Assembly (NCBI GenBank): GCA_040079635.1
Contig: JBEBJY010000039.1
Location: forward strand, 1 to 24,620
Origin: Aalborgiella sp040079635
GTDB taxonomy: Bacteria; Pseudomonadota; Gammaproteobacteria; Burkholderiales; Burkholderiaceae_C
DNA length: 24,620 bases
Direction of reading: 5' to 3'
In this document: positions 16,913 to 23,835 of the stretch, one piece after another
Layout of the letters: every line of letters begins with the position of its first letter
How positions within the stretch are numbered: position 1 is the first letter of the stretch
Position numbers and translations under genes: made by a program
The notes under the pieces: model-generated
Databases searched by the model: none
The model's input: the letters and a program-made list of their open reading frames with translations, nothing else
Told to the model about the DNA's origin: nothing

Positions 16913-17800
16913 ATGCAACTAACCGTTCTGATTCCTGCCCGACTTGCCTCTACGCGGCTGCCAAATAAGCCGCTGGCTGACGTGGCTGGCCTGCCGTTGA
17001 TCGTTCGAGTAGCGCAGCAGGTGCTCTCCTACACCGATAAAATCACTACAAAAAATATAGCTACTGAGGCAATAAATACGCCGGCTAATGGCATATTTGG
17101 CACTCAAAACGAGCCTAAAATACGAGCCGTGGTCGCCTGTGACAGCGACAGCATCCTCAAAGTCTGTCAACAGCACAATATCGAAGCCGTGCTGACCCGC
17201 AGCGACCACCCCAGCGGCAGCGACCGGCTGGCTGAGGCATGCGAAATTCTGCAACTGGACGACAACGAGATCGTTGTCAACGTGCAAGGCGACGAGCCGT
17301 TGATTGACCCGCAGTTGATTGTGGATGTGGCGCAGTTGCTGCAAAACTCCCCTTCTGCGAGCATGAGTACGGCAGCGCATGTGATTGATTCTGTTGAAGA
17401 ATTCCGCAATCCCAACGTCGTCAAAGTCGTGACCGACGCGCAAAATTTGGCGATGTACTTTAGCCGCGCCCCGATTGGCTGGTGGCGCGATGGCAATATA
17501 GCGTCAGGTTCAGTAGCCGGGCTGCCCGAGTTGCCAACCGCCCCCAAACCGCTGCGGCACATCGGCATTTACGCCTACCGCGTGGGCTTTTTGAAGCAAT
17601 TCCCCACCCTGCCGCAAGCTGATATCGAAGTCTGCGAAGCGCTGGAGCAACTGCGCGCTTTGTGGCACGGCTACCGCATTGCCGTGCATGTGACCGAGCA
17701 AGCGCCTGGGCCGGGCGTGGACACGCCTGAGGATTTGGAGCGGGTGCGGCAATTTTATTCAGCAGCTAATCGATCAACTAAGCTGTCAGCGAAATCATAG
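16913..17800 (+). CDS. kdsB: 3-deoxy-manno-octulosonate cytidylyltransferase (CMP-Kdo synthetase)
   Basis: 295 residues; the E. coli enzyme is 248. It activates Kdo with CTP for LPS core synthesis. The N-terminal nucleotide-binding motif (IPARLASTRLPNKPLADV), TRSDHPSGSDRLAE, VNVQGDEPLI, the YFSRAPIGW segment, HIGIYAYR and GVDTPEDLERVR are all present. About 30 extra residues lie between the first helix (VRVAQQVL) and the second strand (RAVVACDS); codons 46-62 of it are an interspersed repeat. A short Ser/Lys-rich tail follows the family end. Operon with lpxK and Trm112; adk follows after 63 nt. Confidence 0.95.
   Translation: MQLTVLIPARLASTRLPNKPLADVAGLPLIVRVAQQVLSYTDKITTKNIATEAINTPANGIFGTQNEPKIRAVVACDSDSILKVCQQHNIEAVLTRSDHPSGSDRLAEACEILQLDDNEIVVNVQGDEPLIDPQLIVDVAQLLQNSPSASMSTAAHVIDSVEEFRNPNVVKVVTDAQNLAMYFSRAPIGWWRDGNIASGSVAGLPELPTAPKPLRHIGIYAYRVGFLKQFPTLPQADIEVCEALEQLRALWHGYRIAVHVTEQAPGPGVDTPEDLERVRQFYSAANRSTKLSAKS
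17046..17098 (+). repeat. Interspersed element, copy 7 (inside kdsB)
   Basis: The copy reads ATAGCTACTGAGGCAATAAA, then TACGCCGGCTAATGGCATAT, so the core is perfect. It is sense relative to kdsB, encoding NIATEAINTPANGIF. The consensus TAG of this frame is GAG here, exactly one base changed. It accounts for over half of an insertion absent from the E. coli enzyme. Confidence 0.92.
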
Positions 17801-17814
17801 CTTTTGCATGCTAT
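17797..17814 (+). repeat. Small hairpin at the kdsB stop
   Basis: ATAGC-ttttgcat-GCTAT overlaps the kdsB stop codon. The arms resemble the terminal hairpin of the interspersed element, but no core follows, so it may be a remnant or an independent hairpin. Confidence 0.35.
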
Positions 17815-17863
17815 TCTCTAGCTCAGTAAGTATTAAAAAATCATAAATCTAAGGGATACGTCA

Positions 17864-18520
17864 ATGAGACTGATTTTGTTGGGCGCACCAGGCGCTGGTA
17901 AGGGAACGCAAGCGACTTTTATTTGCCAAAAATACAGCATTCCGCAAATTTCTACCGGCGACATGCTGCGCGCTGCCGTCAAAGCGGGTTCTCCGTTGGG
18001 TTTGGAGCTCAAAAAAGTCATGGATTCTGGCGCTTTGGTGAGCGATGAGTTGATCATCAACCTCGTCAAAGAGCGCATCGCCCAGCCCGATTGCGCACAA
18101 GGTTTCTTGTTTGACGGCTTTCCGCGTACTCTTCCGCAAGCCGACGCGATGAAGGCCGCTGGCGTGAAGCTGGACTACGTGCTGGAAATCGACGTCCCGT
18201 TTGACGCCATCATCGAACGCATGAGCGGCCGCCGCTCGCACCCTGCCTCAGGTCGCACTTACCACGTCAAATTCAACCCACCTAAAGTCGCGGACAAAGA
18301 CGACGTGACGGGTGAGCCTTTGGTGCAGCGCGAAGACGACAAAGAAGAAACCGTCAAAAACCGCCTAGCCGTTTACAGCGCACAAACCCGCCCATTGGTG
18401 GAATATTATTCAAATTGGGCGAAAGCTGACCCAGTTGCGGCTCCCAAATACCGCGCCATCAGTGGCACGGGCGGTGTGGATGAGATTACTGCGAGAGCTT
18501 TTGCAGCGCTGTCTGCTTAA
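17864..18520 (+). CDS. adk: Adenylate kinase
   Basis: 218 residues, a long-form adenylate kinase interconverting AMP, ADP and ATP in the cytosol. P-loop GAPGAGKGT (7-15), AMP-site QISTGDMLRAAV, FDGFPRTLPQAD, and a full LID domain (about 122-160, RRSHPASGRTYHVKFNPPK) without the zinc cysteines. AAGGGA precedes the ATG. End of the conserved block exbB-adk. Confidence 0.97.
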   Translation: MRLILLGAPGAGKGTQATFICQKYSIPQISTGDMLRAAVKAGSPLGLELKKVMDSGALVSDELIINLVKERIAQPDCAQGFLFDGFPRTLPQADAMKAAGVKLDYVLEIDVPFDAIIERMSGRRSHPASGRTYHVKFNPPKVADKDDVTGEPLVQREDDKEETVKNRLAVYSAQTRPLVEYYSNWAKADPVAAPKYRAISGTGGVDEITARAFAALSA

Positions 18521-18538
18521 AGCAATCTAAAAGCCGTC

Positions 18539-18558
18539 ATTCCCGCGCAGGCGGGAAT
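18539..18558. repeat. REP-like palindrome before the hydrolase start
   Basis: ATTCCCGC-gcag-GCGGGAAT is a perfect 8-bp inverted repeat of the widespread ATTCCCGC...GCGGGAAT type found in many proteobacteria. It lies between adk and the hydrolase, 6 nt before ATG 18565. Its right arm holds the only GGGA near that start, so the hairpin would hide the ribosome site. It may also stabilise or end the adk mRNA. Confidence 0.75.
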
Positions 18559-18564
18559 CCACAT

Positions 18565-19431
18565 ATGTACATCACCGTACTCGGCAACCCCACCTACTGC
18601 TACACAGGCGGTAAAGCCTTTGATTCTGCTTCAAATGCAGCCAAACCCACCGTCGTTTTCATCCACGGTGTGTTGAACGACCACAGCGTCTGGATTCTGC
18701 AAACCCGCTACCTCGCGCACCACGGTTTCAACGTTTTGGCGGTAGATTTGCCGGGACATGGCAAAAGCGCTGGAACAAACCGAAACATCCCGCCGTGTCT
18801 ATCGGTCGAATCAGCCGCAGATTTCATCATCGCGCTATTAGATGCTGCGGGTCTCACAACTGTCGCTCTGGTTGGACACAGCTTTGGCTCACTTATCGCA
18901 TTGGAAGCTGCAGCCCGCGATTCAGCCAAAAACCCAAACAGAATCAAGCACTTAGCCTTGATTGGCACGGCCTTTCCGATGCCCGTGTCGCCTGCTTTGC
19001 TGGAAACTTCGCTAAACGCGCCACTCAAAGCGATTGATATGGTCAACACTTACTCGCACAGCATGTTAGCGCCACCGCCCTCGGCGCTGGGGCCAGGTAC
19101 TTGGCTGTACGGCAGCTCAAAAGCGCTGATGCGCCGTGTGCAGGCTAGTAATACAGCTTTCAACCTGTTTTTTACCGGATTTACTGCCTGTAACGACTAT
19201 AAAAACGGTCTAGCCAGCGTATCTATTGCCTCAGCAGCTATGCTTTTTATAGTAGGCAAGTCTGACCAAATGACACCACCCAAAGCTACAAAGATGCTGA
19301 TAGATGCGGCGATAGCGTCTGGCAAGTCCGTCAAAGTCGTCACCTTGGACGCCGGTCATTCGCTGATGACGGAAGCGCCAGATGGGGTTTTAGCGGCATT
19401 GAAAGCTTTTTTAGAGCCCTTAAAGCCGTAA
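18565..19431 (+). CDS. Alpha/beta-fold hydrolase
   Basis: 288 residues, cytoplasmic. Oxyanion segment FIHGVLNDHSVW (32-43), nucleophile elbow GHSFG with S106, acid D234 in VGKSDQMTPP and H265 in DAGHSLMTE complete a catalytic triad. The lid region (about 140-205) is of the esterase/haloperoxidase-like class; substrate unknown. Codons 212-230, including the strand AMLFIV leading to D234, come from an antisense interspersed repeat, yet the local length looks normal. It starts 6 nt after the REP-like hairpin and may be read through from adk. Confidence 0.88.
   Translation: MYITVLGNPTYCYTGGKAFDSASNAAKPTVVFIHGVLNDHSVWILQTRYLAHHGFNVLAVDLPGHGKSAGTNRNIPPCLSVESAADFIIALLDAAGLTTVALVGHSFGSLIALEAAARDSAKNPNRIKHLALIGTAFPMPVSPALLETSLNAPLKAIDMVNTYSHSMLAPPPSALGPGTWLYGSSKALMRRVQASNTAFNLFFTGFTACNDYKNGLASVSIASAAMLFIVGKSDQMTPPKATKMLIDAAIASGKSVKVVTLDAGHSLMTEAPDGVLAALKAFLEPLKP
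19200..19252 (-). repeat. Interspersed element, copy 8 (inside the hydrolase)
   Basis: The minus strand starts CTAT-aaaaagc-ATAG, then GCTGCTGAGGCAATAGATAC, GCTGGCTAGACCG and TTTTTA. It is antisense to the gene. The consensus TAA in this frame is TCA here. The encoded residues GLASVSIASAAMLFIV form the strand before catalytic D234. Confidence 0.85.
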
Positions 19432-19602
19432 AGGCACTAAAGTCACCCCAAAGTCGGGTCTTTGTCGCCTGATTTGCGGCGAATTGACGTTCAAATGTCG
19501 TAAGCTGTCGTGGTCAATACGCCCTGCAATTCCTAAACTTGTGGCTGGTGACGACAGGGTGTCGTAGCTTTACTAAACAGTAATTAAACGGGAAATTTCA
19601 AC
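19432..19602. promoter_or_regulatory. Intergenic region with candidate operator of the HTH gene
   Basis: TTACT-AAAC-AGTAA (19570-19583) is a perfect 5-bp inverted repeat 19 nt upstream of ATG 19603, well placed for autoregulation. A second pair, CTGTCGT (19505-19511) and ACGACAG (19551-19557), forms a 7-bp inverted repeat with a 39-bp spacer. No clear -35/-10 pair was identified. Confidence 0.4.
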
Positions 19603-20142
19603 ATGTTGGTTCAAAAATTACGTCTGCAGCGCGGCTGGTCGCAAGAACAATTGGCCGAATTAAGCGGTTTGAGCGTTCGCACCATTCAGCGCATCGAGCG
19701 TGGTTTGCCCGCCAGCAATGAAACCCTGAAGTCACTTGCATCGGTCTTTGAGATCGATTTTTCTACCTTGCAAGCCACTCAGGAGCCCGCCATGACCACA
19801 CAAGCGACAGTCAATTCAAGCCCCGTATTTAACCAATCAGCTAACAACCCTACGCCATCCTTTTCAGCCCAAAGCATCAACGCTGACGAAGAAGCAGCCT
19901 TTCGCCACGTCCGCAAAATTCGTGGCTTTTACAGCCATGTGCTCAGATATGTCGTCGTCATCGGCGCTTTGACCGTTTTTAACCTCATCAAAATGCCCGA
20001 TCGCATTTGGGTCATTTGGCCAGCTTTGGGTTGGGGCTTGGGCTTGGTGTTTCACGGCATGCGCGTGTTTGGCACCATGCCGTTTATGAACGCCGATTGG
20101 GAAAAGCGCCAGGTTGAGAAGTATTTGGGTAGAAAACTGTGA
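19603..20142 (+). CDS. HTH (Cro/C1-type) regulator with C-terminal 2TM domain
   Basis: 179 residues. Residues 2-57 are a Cro/C1-type helix-turn-helix (QLAELSGLSVRTIQRIERG); 60-95 is a Ser/Thr/Asn/Pro-rich linker; 95-179 is a 2TM domain (EEAAFRHVRKIRGFY, membrane spans about 114-130 and 136-152, ending MPFMNADWEKRQVEKYLGRK). The predicted product is a DNA-binding protein anchored in the inner membrane. GGGAAA precedes the ATG. The stop is 7 nt before the DUF2306 start, so the two probably form an operon. Signal sensed is unknown. Confidence 0.88.
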   Translation: MLVQKLRLQRGWSQEQLAELSGLSVRTIQRIERGLPASNETLKSLASVFEIDFSTLQATQEPAMTTQATVNSSPVFNQSANNPTPSFSAQSINADEEAAFRHVRKIRGFYSHVLRYVVVIGALTVFNLIKMPDRIWVIWPALGWGLGLVFHGMRVFGTMPFMNADWEKRQVEKYLGRKL

Positions 20143-20149
20143 GCTGATT

Positions 20150-20548
20150 ATGCGCAGCTTGACGCCCCTGATCGCCGTCCACATGACGGCTGCCATCACC
20201 GCCACCGTGATCGGCCCTTTCGCCATGTGGGCACGCCTTGGCATGACCAAACGGCCTAAGTTACACCGCGCTTTTGGCTACGCTTGGGTGACGATGATGA
20301 TTGTCACCGCAGTTTCCGCCATCTTTATCAGCAGCGGTTTTGGCTGGAATTGGTACGGTTTCTCGCCGATTCATGTGTTGGTGCCGCTGACGCTAGCTTC
20401 GCTTTTTTTTGCTTTCAGATCGCTCATCAGAGGCAACATCGCCGCGCATAAGAAAAGTATGATCAGCCTGTATGTGCAAGCTTGTTTGATTGCGGGCTTT
20501 TTCACTTTTGTACCTGGACGATTTTTGGGCGATTTGTTGTGGAAGTAG
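20150..20548 (+). CDS. DUF2306 family membrane protein
   Basis: 132 residues from ATG 20150, chosen because MRSLTPLIAVHMTAA fits the family and avoids overlap with the HTH gene; ATG 20114 would add 12 residues inside that gene. Four hydrophobic spans: about 5-25, 45-63, 75-92 and 108-125. KLHRAFGYAWV, the GFSPIHVLVPLTL stretch and HKKSMISLY are typical of DUF2306. Function unknown; the link to a membrane-tethered regulator suggests an envelope-related role, which is inference. Confidence 0.82.
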   Translation: MRSLTPLIAVHMTAAITATVIGPFAMWARLGMTKRPKLHRAFGYAWVTMMIVTAVSAIFISSGFGWNWYGFSPIHVLVPLTLASLFFAFRSLIRGNIAAHKKSMISLYVQACLIAGFFTFVPGRFLGDLLWK

Positions 20549-20587
20549 TTTCATAGCTCGGCTAAATATGTATTAGTATCTAAACTA

Positions 20588-22321
20588 ATGCAAAATTCCA
20601 TCAAAATACGTCGATTTTTCCCTTTTCTCACATGGCCAAGGTTGACATTGCCTTTGCTCAAAGGGGAAATGTCAGCCGGTATCACGGTGGGTTTGATGAT
20701 GATTCCGCAAGCTGTGGCTTACGCTGCGGTGGCGGGCATGCCGTTGGTGACGGGTATTTATGCGGCGCTCATCCCTGCTTTGGTGGCAGCGATGTGGAGT
20801 GCATCGGCGCGGTTGTCTGTCGGTCCCACGGCGTTGACGGCGCTGATGGTGGGCTCGGCGCTGACTGGTTTGGCGCAACCAGGTAGCGCGGACTGGGTCA
20901 ATTTAGCCGTTTGGCTGGCGTTGCTCACGGGCTTGACGCAAATGCTGCTTGGTTTTGCAGGGTTTGGTTGGCTGCTAAACATCATCAGTGCGCCAGTATT
21001 GATGGGTTTCACGCAAGCTGCGGCGTTGTTGATTTTGACTTCGCAACTGCCCGCCTTGCTGGGCTTCAAGGGCAATTTTTACAACATGGCAGGACAAATT
21101 TGGTCGCAAATTAGCCATCAGCACCTGCCCGCTTTCCACAACACTGCAGCACTGTTTGGCATCGTCAGCTTGGTATTTTTGGTACTTGCCAAACGCTTTG
21201 TGCCACGCTTTCCGGCGGTGGTGGTGCTGATGCTGGCTGCTTCGTTCATCAGCTACAAAACTGGGTTTGAAGCCAGCGGTGGCGCTGTAGTAGGTGCGTT
21301 ACCTGCAGGTTTGCCATCGTTTTATATGCCAACGATGTTGTCATTGGAAACATTCGGTCAATTACTGCTGCCAATATTGGTTATTACCTTGGTTAGCTTT
21401 ATTGAAACCGCCTCCAGCGCCAAGGTTGAAAGCCAAAAAGGCGGCCAGCAGTGGAACCAAAACCAAGACTTGATTGGTCAGGGTTTAGCCAAAATTGCCT
21501 CAGGCTTCAGCGGCGCTTTTCCTACCAGTTCGTCGTTTTCGCGCTCCGCGCTGAATCTTTACGCGGGTGCTAAAACCGCTTGGGCCAGCGTGGCTGGTGT
21601 CATCATGGCGATGCTGGCGTTGCTGTTTTTGATGCCTGGTTTGCACTATGTGCCTCAGTCTGTTTTGGCAGCGATTGTCGTGGCAGCGCTGGTTAGCTTG
21701 TTTGCACCGTCAAATTTCATTAAATTGTGGCGCGTTTCTAAAATGGAAGCAGTTAGCGCTTTTGCTACCTTTGCTGTTACGGTTTTGGTTGCGCCTAAGC
21801 TCTACTGGGGCATTATCACAGGGTTGATTTTAAGTTTGGGACACTTTTTGTACCTAAGGTTGCACCCACGCATCATCGAAGTGGGTTTGCATTCAGACGG
21901 TAGCCTGCGCGACCGCCATTTGTGGCATTTGCCAGCGCTGGGCCACAGTTTGTACGCGCTGCGCATGGACGCTGAACTAGATTTTGCTTCTGCCAGCGAG
22001 TTTGAGCGGGCTATTTTGGCGCACTTAACGGCACACCCCGCCACACAAAGCGTCTGCCTGTTCGCTCAACCCATCAACCGCATTGACGCCACCGGCCTAG
22101 AAGTCTTCAGCCAAGTGCGCCGCATGTTGCTAGAGCGCGGCATCACGCTGCACATCAGCGGTATCAAACTGCCCGTTGAACGCATTTTGATAGCTGCTAA
22201 AGAACTTCCTAGCAAAGACGAAGAATGGCCACTCTTGCGCATGTACCGCACGGATGCAGAAGCGGTGTCGGCGTTTAAGCTGCAAGATGAGGCACTACGA
22301 GACAGCAGTGCTTATATTTAG
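20588..22321 (+). CDS. SulP-family anion transporter with STAS domain
   Basis: 577 residues. Inner-membrane SulP (SLC26) permease, about 1-425, with the signature MMIPQAVAYAAVAGMPLVTGIYAA near residues 37-60 and 10-14 hydrophobic spans, then a cytoplasmic STAS domain (about 440-560). In STAS the usual D-S/T-S/T-G loop is D500-A501-T502-G503. Substrate may be sulfate, bicarbonate or a dicarboxylate; no neighbour decides this. No Shine-Dalgarno; TAGTAT ends 7 nt before the ATG, and ATTAG...CTAAT (20572-20589) spans the start. Confidence 0.93.
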   Translation: MQNSIKIRRFFPFLTWPRLTLPLLKGEMSAGITVGLMMIPQAVAYAAVAGMPLVTGIYAALIPALVAAMWSASARLSVGPTALTALMVGSALTGLAQPGSADWVNLAVWLALLTGLTQMLLGFAGFGWLLNIISAPVLMGFTQAAALLILTSQLPALLGFKGNFYNMAGQIWSQISHQHLPAFHNTAALFGIVSLVFLVLAKRFVPRFPAVVVLMLAASFISYKTGFEASGGAVVGALPAGLPSFYMPTMLSLETFGQLLLPILVITLVSFIETASSAKVESQKGGQQWNQNQDLIGQGLAKIASGFSGAFPTSSSFSRSALNLYAGAKTAWASVAGVIMAMLALLFLMPGLHYVPQSVLAAIVVAALVSLFAPSNFIKLWRVSKMEAVSAFATFAVTVLVAPKLYWGIITGLILSLGHFLYLRLHPRIIEVGLHSDGSLRDRHLWHLPALGHSLYALRMDAELDFASASEFERAILAHLTAHPATQSVCLFAQPINRIDATGLEVFSQVRRMLLERGITLHISGIKLPVERILIAAKELPSKDEEWPLLRMYRTDAEAVSAFKLQDEALRDSSAYI

Positions 22322-22398
22322 CAATTTGAGCTAAGAGCGTGCTAAGATTTAAGCTAGCATCAATCAAACAACTGATTACCGATGGGATGACTTGAACC

Positions 22399-22809
22399 AT
22401 GAAACACACAATCTACACAGCCATACTCGTCCTATCCAGCACACTGTTACTTGCATCCTGCGGTAGCGGTGTTGAAACCCCATGCGGTGCAAAAAGTCAA
22501 ACCTTTGGCATTAACTTTGAAAAAACCGCCTACAAAGCCAAAGTGGGTGAAGAGTTAAAAATAGAAACCCTCTTGATACCAGAAACCTGCCGCGCAGACG
22601 CCAGTTTTTCAGTCAAAAGCGGTGAATTACCACCAGGCATGGCTATTGTTGACGGCCACATATTCGGAACCCCTACAACCGCAGGCGCTTACGAATTTCA
22701 AATTTATTTAACCGCCGTTAAAAACTATGCGGATTTGAAGCAATACATAGAATCAGGCCTGATTGAAGGGCCATTTTCAAACAAAATCAAGGTTACTGTT
22801 TCATATTGA
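22399..22809 (+). CDS. Lipoprotein with putative Ig-like (He_PIG) domain
   Basis: 136 residues. Lipobox LLAS-C21 follows a signal peptide, so it is a membrane-anchored lipoprotein. Residues about 33-100 show the He_PIG pattern: FEKTAYKAKVGEEL, then GELPPGMAIVDGHIFGTPTT, AGAYEFQIYL. Such domains mediate binding or surface structure. C29 and C63 could form a disulfide. Stands alone on the plus strand; partner unknown. Confidence 0.8.
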   Translation: MKHTIYTAILVLSSTLLLASCGSGVETPCGAKSQTFGINFEKTAYKAKVGEELKIETLLIPETCRADASFSVKSGELPPGMAIVDGHIFGTPTTAGAYEFQIYLTAVKNYADLKQYIESGLIEGPFSNKIKVTVSY

Positions 22810-22951
22810 TGGCTATCGCAACCCAGGAATATTGCTAGGCTAGCGCCTACACGTATGCCATCCAATGGATGACAGCGTTTGAATGGTTCCCGTTGGATGA
22901 TAAGTATTGATGAAAGTGCTCTGTCACTTATCAAACTTGACTGGAATCACC

Positions 22952-23257
22952 ATGAAAAAATCAATCGCCCTGTTCTGCGCCGTAAGCGTTTCGGTCTTGC
23001 TTTTAGGATGCAAAAACGAAGACTTGTCAGCGCCTAAAATTCCGAAAATGTTGGAAAATGCGAATCTAACCACCCCCGTCAGCCCTGTCGGCACAGCGCC
23101 CGCTGGACCAACCAAAGAAGCAGCGGCAACAACGTCTCAAGAGAAATCCGACGTTAGTAAAACCGATCAATCTGCATCCATGCCATTGCCTGGCCAAGCC
23201 AATGACCATTCAGCCATTGTGCCAAAAACCAGTGAATTCCCGAAAACCACGCCTTAA
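22952..23257 (+). CDS. Small Thr/Pro/Ser-rich lipoprotein
   Basis: 101 residues from ATG 22952, chosen because MKKSIALFCAVSVSVLLLGC is a perfect lipoprotein signal (C20); an upstream ATG at 22907 would spoil it. The rest is low-complexity, Ser/Thr/Pro/Ala-rich, without a recognised domain, and probably unstructured. It follows the first lipoprotein by 142 bp. Function unknown. Confidence 0.7.
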   Translation: MKKSIALFCAVSVSVLLLGCKNEDLSAPKIPKMLENANLTTPVSPVGTAPAGPTKEAAATTSQEKSDVSKTDQSASMPLPGQANDHSAIVPKTSEFPKTTP

Positions 23258-23286
23258 TTCAATAGATAATCACGACATTATTGAAT
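23257..23286 (+). terminator. Weak AT-rich hairpin after the small lipoprotein
   Basis: ATTCAATA pairs with TATTGAAT across a 14-nt loop, beginning at the stop codon. The stem is AT-only in large part and no T-run follows, so termination is doubtful. Confidence 0.25.
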
Positions 23287-23355
23287 AATCTGTCATGTAG
23301 ATAATATTTATTAATTTTAAAATACTAAAAAAAGTAAAAATTTTTATAGCAAATA

Positions 23356-23754
23356 ATGCAGAAACTATTAGTCACTTATTTAACCACCACCGTGGTGATG
23401 GTTTTGATTGATTTGGTCTGGCTGGGCTTCATCGCAAAACCCATGTACCAAGCTGGCATCGGCCATTTGATGGCCGAAAAACCAAATATCGCCGCAGCAA
23501 TCAGCTTTTATGCGCTGTTTCCGGTTGGTTTGATGATTTTTGCCATACTGCCAGAATCGGCTAATGCAGGATGGCAACGCACAGCTTTGTTGGGAGCTCT
23601 ATTTGGCTTCTTTACATACGCCACCTACGACCTAACCAACCTAGCCACGCTCAAAAATTATCCTTTGCAATTGGCACTGATTGATATCTTGTGGGGCAGC
23701 CTAGTAAGCGCCGTTGCCGCGACCGCTGGAAAACTTGTTTTTAACCGGATTTAA
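23356..23754 (+). CDS. DUF2177 family membrane protein
   Basis: 132 residues with four hydrophobic spans. VVMVLIDLVWLGFIAKPMYQ, GALFGFFTYATYDLTNLATLK and DILWGSL are characteristic of DUF2177, a widespread inner-membrane family of unknown function. No Shine-Dalgarno; the leader is A/T-rich with TTTATA ending 7 nt before the ATG. Followed by an intergenic copy of the repeat and convergent with the YihY-type gene. Confidence 0.9.
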   Translation: MQKLLVTYLTTTVVMVLIDLVWLGFIAKPMYQAGIGHLMAEKPNIAAAISFYALFPVGLMIFAILPESANAGWQRTALLGALFGFFTYATYDLTNLATLKNYPLQLALIDILWGSLVSAVAATAGKLVFNRI

Positions 23755-23773
23755 GTTTTTAGATACTTAATTT

Positions 23774-23828
23774 GCTATATTTTTCATAGCTACTTAGTCA
23801 ATAAATACGCCGGCTAGAGGCATTTTTA
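23774..23828 (+). repeat. Interspersed element, copy 9 (intergenic, between convergent genes)
   Basis: The most complete form: hairpin GCTAT-atttttc-ATAGC, core TACTTAGTCAATAAATACGC (one difference, G to T), CGGCTAGAGG and CATTTTTA. It lies between the ends of the DUF2177 and YihY-type genes with no other terminator visible. Confidence 0.9.
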
Positions 23829-23835
23829 TGCTCAT

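Noticed and set aside
20549..20570. TTTCATAGCT directly followed by CGGCTA, as if an element had lost its core.
   Set aside because: Too short to separate from chance; not listed as a copy.
22855..22900. CATCC-AAT-GGATG palindrome and a nearby TTGGATGA upstream of the small lipoprotein.
   Set aside because: Short arms with no recognised regulator and no clear promoter context; reported only as a curiosity.
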